From Amphimedon queenslandica (lineage: Eukaryota; Porifera; Demospongiae; Haplosclerida; Niphatidae): a stretch of DNA of 64,000 bases. The position numbers and the translations under genes were made by a program. The notes below the pieces were generated by a model, which had not been told where the DNA came from, did not search any database, and saw only the letters and a list, made by a program, of their open reading frames with translations. This document shows positions 57,801 to 64,000 of this stretch, one piece after another (position 1 is the stretch's first letter; every line of letters starts with the position of its first letter). The stretch is from assembly GCF_000090795.2 (NCBI RefSeq), contig NW_003546243.1, positions 616,517 to 680,516 of the forward strand, read 5' to 3'.

Positions 57801-59615
57801 GGACCTGCTGAAGCACCTCCGGGGGGAGGAGGGGGAGGAGGAGGGGCACCAGGAGGGGGAGGGGGAGGTGGTGGAGGAGGAGGAACTCCAGGGGGAGGAG
57901 GAGGAGGGGGTACTCCAGGGGGAGGAGGGGGAGGAGGAGGTGGTGGTACTCCAGGGGGAGGCAGAGTCTATAAGAGAATACATCTAACGTTACCATGACA
58001 ATACATGTATAATCATACCGTTGAAGGAGGAGGGGGTCCAGGGGGAGGAGGAGGAGGAGGGGGAGGTACCCCAGCTGGAGGGACAGGGGGAGGACCTGAT
58101 GTACGGCCAAAAGTGGATGGACGAGATTCTGATAATTCCTGTACTGTTTCTAATCTTTGTTGCATACTAGTAGGTTCACTGAGGTATGTCTATAAATGAC
58201 AACAATAAGAATAGTAACTAATAATAGTAACAGTAACTAATAATAGTAACAGTATTACTGATAATAACAGCTCAATAATAATTAAAAATAATATTGTACT
58301 TCTCTGTCCCATGCTTCCCTTGGAAATCCTGTACTGCTTTGCTGATCTATAAATCATAATTATAATTAAATCATTATCATTAATGTTATACCTCTGATTG
58401 TGGCTCCCTCCAGTAGCTGTAGTGGTACATATCCTTGCTCTCCCATTCTATTCTTAACCAACCAGCGAGGCCCAGTATCATTCAATATCTCCACCCTCTC
58501 ACTTCTCCTCAAGTTCAACTCATCAAGACCGGCCGCGTTATAGTTTTGAATCACCTTAAGGTACCTTTTACCTCCAGCACCGGATCCATTGGAGGTCAGA
58601 GAATGAGTAGAAGAATGATACACAGACTGGGGTATGGCATTCGGTGGTGGAGACTATAATAACAATAATAATAATAACAATAATAATAATAACAATAATA
58701 ACAACAATAATAGTAACAATAATATTAAAGTATTAATCCTATTATGGAATGCATGATAAAAATTGATGATAAAATCAAAATGATAATCTCACAGTAGGAT
58801 GCTGTGCTTCCCAAGTCATCCCCATATTAGGTGGTACAGAATGGCCACTGGCAATCATTTGAGCAGTGTTAGCGACAGCTCCCTCTACATTGTGATTGAT
58901 CCTCAAGTGTGACCCACTCATCTCTTTGCTGTCGTAAGCGTCAGAGTAATTAGGGGGCCACTGGGAGCGAGGGAGGGTATCCAGTGTTGGGAAATTGGAC
59001 GGACGGTCACTCAAGTTATGCAAACGACCGAAGGTGCACCCGTCATAAAAGATAATCTCGTACTCTTCGACAGCTCCTGGCCATTGCTCCCTATTAATAA
59101 CAAATGAATGTTCTTCTTTATTTTATTTCGTTACTTTGGTATTTTCCAGTTGCCTCCGAGCTCTCCCCAGAGTCCCTGGTCTCTGGCTGTTAGTACTTTC
59201 ATCAGGAAATTAATGGTTCTTTTTTCCAGGAGCGGAATCTGAACTGATGACGCTAAGCTAATACTAGAGAAAAAGAAAAGGATATTATTAATAACAGTGT
59301 TCAGAATTGGGTCCAACTTTATTATGCACGTACATTTATATGCACAGGACAGCACAATAAGTAAAAAATGCTGTGTACTATCCAATGTAAATTAATTTTC
59401 TCTTTTTTTTCTCTTACCCCTTGTTCTTCTTGGTAAACTCTCTAAGGTACTGAAAGAATCCCTCAGCTAGTTTGTCAGCTGGTGGGTTCTGAAGATGGTG
59501 TCCAAGCTTTGCTATCAAGTTGAGGGCAAACTTTACTTTTTGATAAGCTAAAATGAATTCAGCATCGGGAGGGAGCTGGGCCCTCTGTCTCAATGCTACC
59601 AATGCACCTAATTGG

Positions 59616-59667
<52 letters not shown>

Positions 59668-60319
59668 CATTTAATAATAAATTTTTACTATCGTTTTTCT
59701 TCTTTTTTGGTGACTTTGACAATTTCTTGTCCAATTCTTTTTTTGCTGAAGAAACTTCATACAATAGTCGCATGAATTGCTCCAGGTCATCAATTGTGTG
59801 GTTTAATAAATCCTAATATTAATAAGATAATGAACAATAAATAAGGTTGTTTATTGATGCCAAGTTATGTTCTTGATATTCATGATGAGAAAAAAGAACA
59901 AACATCCAAGCAAAGAGTAGCCCATGAATATCATTATAAAGACCATCAATATCATTATAAAGACTATCAATATCCTTAGACCTGTTTATCAGAGAACACA
60001 CAAAGACTCCTAATTCCCTTTAGGGCTGCTGTCAGTCTCATTAATCATATGCATGCATGTAGGCATACATGCATCTCCTTACCACATCGTGCTGTATTTT
60101 AGAAGCTTTCATAGTCTTCCTAATATCGCTGCTGCTCCTACTCTCTCCCCCGGCAGACCGAGAGAGAACAGACTCTGTGTACTGATTGGTTGTCTTTGCA
60201 ACCATTTCCCCTAGTCTTCTAGCAGTACGTGGGGACGGGTTCATCCCCTCGTGCTGCAACTGGGCCGTACGTGGGTGAAGCAAGTGAGCATTACCAGATT
60301 GGTTTGGAGATGAAGCTAA

Positions 60320-60350
<31 letters not shown>

Positions 60351-61270
60351 CACTTCTTCCTTACCAGAATTGCTCCCAGCAGAAGATGGTCTTAACTGCC
60401 TCCCAATATCAGCTGATATTGCTGGACTACTGCTCACATCTCTCCTTGCCAACTGATCAGTGCTTGAAGTCATGTGAGACACAACTACCCCAGGATTACT
60501 TCCTCCTCCTCCTCCTCCTCCTCCATGTCCTGTAGGTCCTCTCATTTGTATGAAAGCGTTAGGCGACTGGTTGGTTAACGACATAGTTCGCAGTGGCTGA
60601 ATGGTGGGGCCAGTGGGAGACCGAGGGGGTGAGCCAATGCCCCAGTTATCCCCATCAATCATGTCTCGCGTCATGGAGTGGGACATTGGGTTCAGCTCAT
60701 CATGATCGTCATTCTAAAAGAGGAAAAAGACAGGATTTAATTACAATAATAATAATAATAATAATAATAATAAGATTACTCTGTATGATGTGCGTCTGCT
60801 TGGTTGTTTAGCATTTGTCATTGCAACGTTTATCAATTCAGCAATAGCAGGTGCCTATTTAGTACATAAATAAAATTATTATAATCATAAACATTATTTC
60901 TTACAGGAGTATTAGCACATTTAAAGAAGTGAGCCTGATAGTCTCCGCCCTCTGTGACGTTACGAACAAAAAGACTCAAAATGTTTGAGAGTTCTCCTGA
61001 CAAATGGAAGTGAGCACAGAATATAATACTGGCGAACGGTAGCATCATTAATAGATCCTAATTATAGGAAGGAAAAATAATTGCATTGTTTCTAATTATA
61101 CACTCACAGTGGTATTGGCTTCTTTGACACGTATCTCTTTATCTGTTAGTATGAAGAACACTTGACGGCTTGATAGTCGCTGTTTTGCTGATAGCAGGGA
61201 GAGCTTTCTAGCTAGTTTCTCTTGAGATTTTATCTTTTCTTGAAACACAATTGATGCTACATGCTACAGC

Positions 61271-61311
<41 letters not shown>

Positions 61312-61858
61312 TAATAATAATAATAATAATAATAATGATGATAATAGTAATAATAATAATAATGATAATTATAATAATACCTCCAATTTAAAGTTTCTAC
61401 TTGTCGATGGAAACATTTCTCTAAGACTATGCTGTCGTCTCACTCCAGCTCCCCCTCCTCTTTCATCATCTTCCGAGTCTTCCCCTTAGATCAATCAATA
61501 ATGAATTATAAATTATGATAATGATTACTTTGCGGCTGCTTCTTCTTCTTTTTCTTTTTAGTTCGTTTTGGAGTCAGAGCTCCAGTTTGAGCTCCTATCC
61601 CTCCTGGTCCCTAAAAAATTATAAAAACATGATGTTCCTCTCTTTATTCCCATTCTTTCTTTCTTTTCTTACATCTCTCAGTCTATGATGCTGCGGTAGT
61701 CCTTCTACTAAATCAGTTTGACTAAAATCAGCTAATTCCCTAGCAACTTGCTAGAAATAACAAAGTGAAACATAAATGGAAAAACTATAGCTGCAAATGT
61801 GCAATGGGTGGAGCTAGTTATTTAGCTAAACAATTTTTAAGAAATAGTATCTTACCAT
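54811..61858 (-). CDS. EPS8-like: EPS8-like actin regulator with charged, coiled-coil and Gln-rich C-terminal extension
   Basis: EPS8 proteins cap and bundle actin and link receptors to Rac. A PTB domain spans 61440-60780 (RNFKLEHVASIVFQEKI, RQVFFILTDKEIRVKEAN, GGDYQAHFFKCANTP). The EPS8 central region follows: DDLEQFMRLLYEVSSAKKEL, DAEFILAYQKVKFALNLIAK, LGHHLQNP and DQGLWGELGGNWKIP (59815-59140). The SH3 domain is KRYLKVIQNYNAAGLDELNL with WLVKNRMGEQGYVPLQLL (about 58580-58405). A proline-rich block (58120-57780) and a WH2-like DIVAALKQRKPLRKT (about 57560-57500) precede the SAM-PNT domain (WLEHHGYG; DELRDICGGRDGVRLFSQLQ; 57310-56470). Vertebrate EPS8 ends soon after. Here exons continue in frame with KGLSKIEEDDEDEELANIP and QWKKTLLKKQRKKEER, a Lys/Glu/Ser run, a coiled coil and a Gln-rich end. 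The first coding exon is only ATG (61858), so the start is less sure. Confidence 0.9.
56626..57180 (+). repeat. 187-190-bp tandem repeat array in an EPS8-like intron
   Basis: AAAAGTTTGAGCTGATTCC recurs at about 56740, 56930 and 57116. Cores read CCCTGTACTATATATAGTAC and CCCTGTACTATAGTACATGG, palindromes slightly altered from the other arrays. It reads on the plus strand within a minus-strand gene. Confidence 0.88.
59612..59664. repeat. AAT (ATT on sense strand) microsatellite in an EPS8-like intron
   Basis: About 16 units, ending a few bases before the minus-strand acceptor CAATTAG at 59607. Confidence 0.93.
61266..61378. repeat. AAT-rich tract filling an EPS8-like intron
   Basis: Nearly the whole intron is AAT/GAT triplets (ATT on the sense strand), ending at GCTGTAG just before the exon HVASIVFQEKIK. 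Confidence 0.93.
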
Positions 61859-62136
61859 TATTAGTTGTTGTAGGTGCAGGAGAAGAGGATGTAAAAACTA
61901 AACTAGACTAGCTAGAGATGAGCGCGAGCCACACCTTTGTTTTGTCTGCAACATAACATGAATAATTAAAATTGGCTAATTTTACTAATTGATACACGGA
62001 GATCTTTGCGCATGCGCACAACTTAGCCCCGCCCTTTGCTAGTATCCAAATAGGGTAGTACAGAAGGGTTGCTGATTTGCTGTTCCTCTTGCTCCACTCG
62101 CTCCTTACCTGCTGTTTGGAATAACACAGCTTAAAA
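61859..62136. promoter_or_regulatory. Shared divergent promoter, EPS8-like (minus) and plastin (plus)
   Basis: 278 bp between opposed start codons. Contains GCGCATGCGCAC near 62010, an NRF1-like GCGCATGCGC palindrome, and TAGCCCCGCCC near 62025, an Sp1-like box (motifs seen; factor binding inferred). No TATA box. Confidence 0.65.
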
Positions 62137-64000
62137 ATGGCTAGCAAGTTTTCAAGCGAGAAGTTGGAAGAGATACGCGCTCAATTTGATCAGGTAATAG
62201 TAGTACTCATCATCTTGCAGAAACAGCAGTAAAAATCAAATAATATAAAAATAATGTTATTTTATATTAATAGCAATAATATTATGCTCTCTTTTTCTCC
62301 AGTTTGATGCTGATGGCAATGGACACATAACATGCTCTGAGATTGCTGAAGTCCTCAAGGCCTTGGGCGAGACTACCCCTGGATACAAGATCAGGGATAT
62401 GATCAGAGAGGTCGACATCGATGAAAATGGAACCATCGAGTTTAACGAGTTTGTGGAAGTAAGAGGGAGTGAGTGTATGTCACCGTTGATGTGTTAACGA
62501 GGAGTGTGTGTGTGTTGCAATTGGAGTCTCTCTCATTCTTTTATCTTCAGTTGATGATGTTAACAAGTTTTGTTTGCCATTGTCTGTTGCAGCTGTCTTA
62601 ACTGTACCCTCTTGTTTGTTATGCTATTATGTCACTTGTTTATTATTAATATTTACTTTTGTAAGGTACACTGTCCAGATGTTTATTTTATTTATAGAGT
62701 ACCAGTACCATGTGTATGATACTCAAATATTTCTCATATTTACTCTTGTCGTTTTTGTTTATGTTTATGGGACATTATATTTAATGTACACAGAGTCTAA
62801 AGTTTATTGTTGAGGGAGAGAGGGGGGGAAGGTGGAGGGAGGGAGGAGAAGCAGCTGGCATGATTGTTATGAGGAAAGTTTAGCAGTTTTGCATTGAAAG
62901 TTTGAAAAGTGTCCAAGTTGGAAATGTTTCCTATTGAAGCTAGTACAACATGTTCCCCTAGTTTGTTATTTGAGGAATGCATACCTTAACCTCTCTAGAG
63001 ATTTAAATGTAAGGACTCCATCCTAGAGAGAGAGAGAGAGCGTGTGTGTGTGTGTGTACGTGCGTGCGTGCGTGTGTGTTAAAGAGAGGGAGAGGAAGAG
63101 AGTCTAATTGTGTTTGTGTTTGTGTAGTTTTATCAAGTTATTATAATTGTTATTATCAATTTATTATAATTTCTATTATCCTTATATGAATATGAGGTAC
63201 ATGTAGACCATACAAGAGCAGCTGCTCTATTACAGGGTTAATCCTTACATGTACATGTACATTATACATCAGTCACCACCAGCTGGCCTCAAACTTCCAG
63301 CTGTATTCATACTTCAATGCCCCAACAGTGGATATAGTTGTATAAATAGCTTTTTCCCATTTTTGGTAATTATTATAATTAAATCCTTAAAATAAACTAT
63401 CTTATTAATAGTGGAATTCTCACTTGTTTTACTCACTCTCTCTCTCCTCTCCCTCCATTAGATGTATGCTAAAGTCACTGCTGAAAAGAAGACCTATGGT
63501 TTACAGAAAACTGCTGACAAAGCCAAAAAACTAGTTCAAGTTGGAGGCCTTTCTGAAGCTTCTGCTGAAGGTATGACCACACCCATGTTTATATACAATG
63601 TGTCTGAGGTCAACAGTGCATGGTAAGTTAATGGTTTACCTTATTTGGTCAATCTGGAAGCAAATGTGGCCCTTGTTGATCTTGATAACTAAAATGGAAG
63701 TGGCAAGAGGAAATGTATTCCTCACTTTGTCTTGTTTGCAGTAGTTGTATGGTTTACAAGTGAAACTGTTGAAGTCTGATGTGTTAATATAAGATGCATA
63801 CCTGTACGTGTGTACTATGTATTGACTTAAAATTCCTCTCTCTCTCTCTCTTTCTCTTTCCCTCCTTCCCCCCCCCCTTTCTCTCTCCCTTATAAAGGCA
63901 CTACCCACTCATTTGCAGAAGAGGAGAAACTTGCTTTTGTGGACTGGATCAACTTCCAGCTGGAGAATGATCAGGATTTGGCTAAACACCTCCCAATATC
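62137..64000 (+). CDS. plastin/fimbrin: Plastin/fimbrin actin-bundling protein, N-terminal part (3' cut by window)
   Basis: Plastins crosslink actin filaments through two pairs of calponin-homology domains, controlled by N-terminal EF-hands. Visible exons: 62137-62193, about 62303-62459, about 63462-63570 and about 63899 on. They read MASKFSSEKLEEIRAQFDQ, FDADGNGHITCSEIAEVLKA (EF-hand 1), GYKIRDMIREVDIDENGTIE with FNEFVEMY (EF-hand 2), then EGTTHSFAEEEKLAFVDWIN and LENDQDLAKHLPI, the start of the first CH domain with the conserved GT-HS-EEE block. Both EF-hand loops keep Asp at positions 1, 3 and 5 (or Asn) and Glu at 12, so they look calcium-competent. The second intron (62460-63461) is 1 kb and holds GA/TG microsatellites (63018-63090). 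Confidence 0.95.

Noticed and set aside
57735-58110. Minus-strand alternative frames rich in Ser/Pro/Leu, and plus-strand Gly-rich frame at 58005
   Set aside because: Other frames of the proline-rich exons of the EPS8-like gene; the frame that joins neighbouring domains is the poly-proline one.
59553-59816. Plus-strand frame with poly-Ile
   Set aside because: Reverse reading of EPS8-like exons and the AAT microsatellite.

Overview
The window looks like nuclear DNA of an early-branching animal, most likely a demosponge such as Amphimedon (inference, no search run). The reasons: genes are metazoan (calpain-5, WAPL, HERC-type E3, EPS8, RASEF-type Rab, plastin, an EGF/sushi/Ig receptor), introns are many and mostly 50-100 bp, intergenic gaps are a few hundred bases, AT content is high, and the self-complementary hexamer TACATG recurs everywhere. 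There are no bacterial-style operons. Coding genes below are given as spans from start to stop codon including introns; exon joins were checked by reading GT-AG borders and codon phase by eye.

Left third (+ strand, head to tail): the 3' part of a calpain-5-like protease (1-2430); a WAPL cohesin-release factor whose N-terminus carries six AT-hooks (2773-8534); a HERC-type RCC1/HECT ubiquitin ligase (8794-17857); and a scaffold joining a ZASP-type PDZ, a sorbin-like motif and two SH3 domains (18208-23819).

Middle: a KIF17/OSM-3-type kinesin-2 (minus, 24225-27374) head to head with CDPF1 (27662-28247); an EF-hand/coiled-coil/Rab GTPase of the RASEF/CRACR2A type (minus, 28402-33199) head to head with an unrecognised protein gene (33618-35223); and ribosomal protein uL11/RPL12 (minus, 35566-36432) head to head with a second unrecognised gene (37181-39141).

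Right: a giant single-pass receptor of about 3,100 residues (39479-51159) with signal peptide, ten EGF repeats, sushi, a large unplaced ectodomain with a furin-like site, two Ig domains, cysteine-rich repeats, a membrane helix and a long acidic tail. Next comes a repeat-rich island (51.2-54.8 kb) with a 5'-truncated LINE remnant, two tandem arrays and a precisely bounded 822-bp DNA transposon with 71-bp inverted termini and a 7-bp target duplication. Last are an EPS8-like actin regulator (minus, 54811-61858) and, 278 bp away and divergent, the start of a plastin/fimbrin gene (62137-64000, cut by the window).

Two patterns run through the window. A family of roughly 177-190-bp tandem repeats with a palindromic core centred on CTATAG sits in introns of five genes, always in the same orientation. 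ATT-trinucleotide tracts sit repeatedly just upstream of 3' splice sites, always on the sense strand. Several neighbours are functionally suggestive: EPS8 and plastin are both actin-bundle proteins of microvilli, and KIF17 is a ciliary motor, which fits the choanocyte collar and flagellum.
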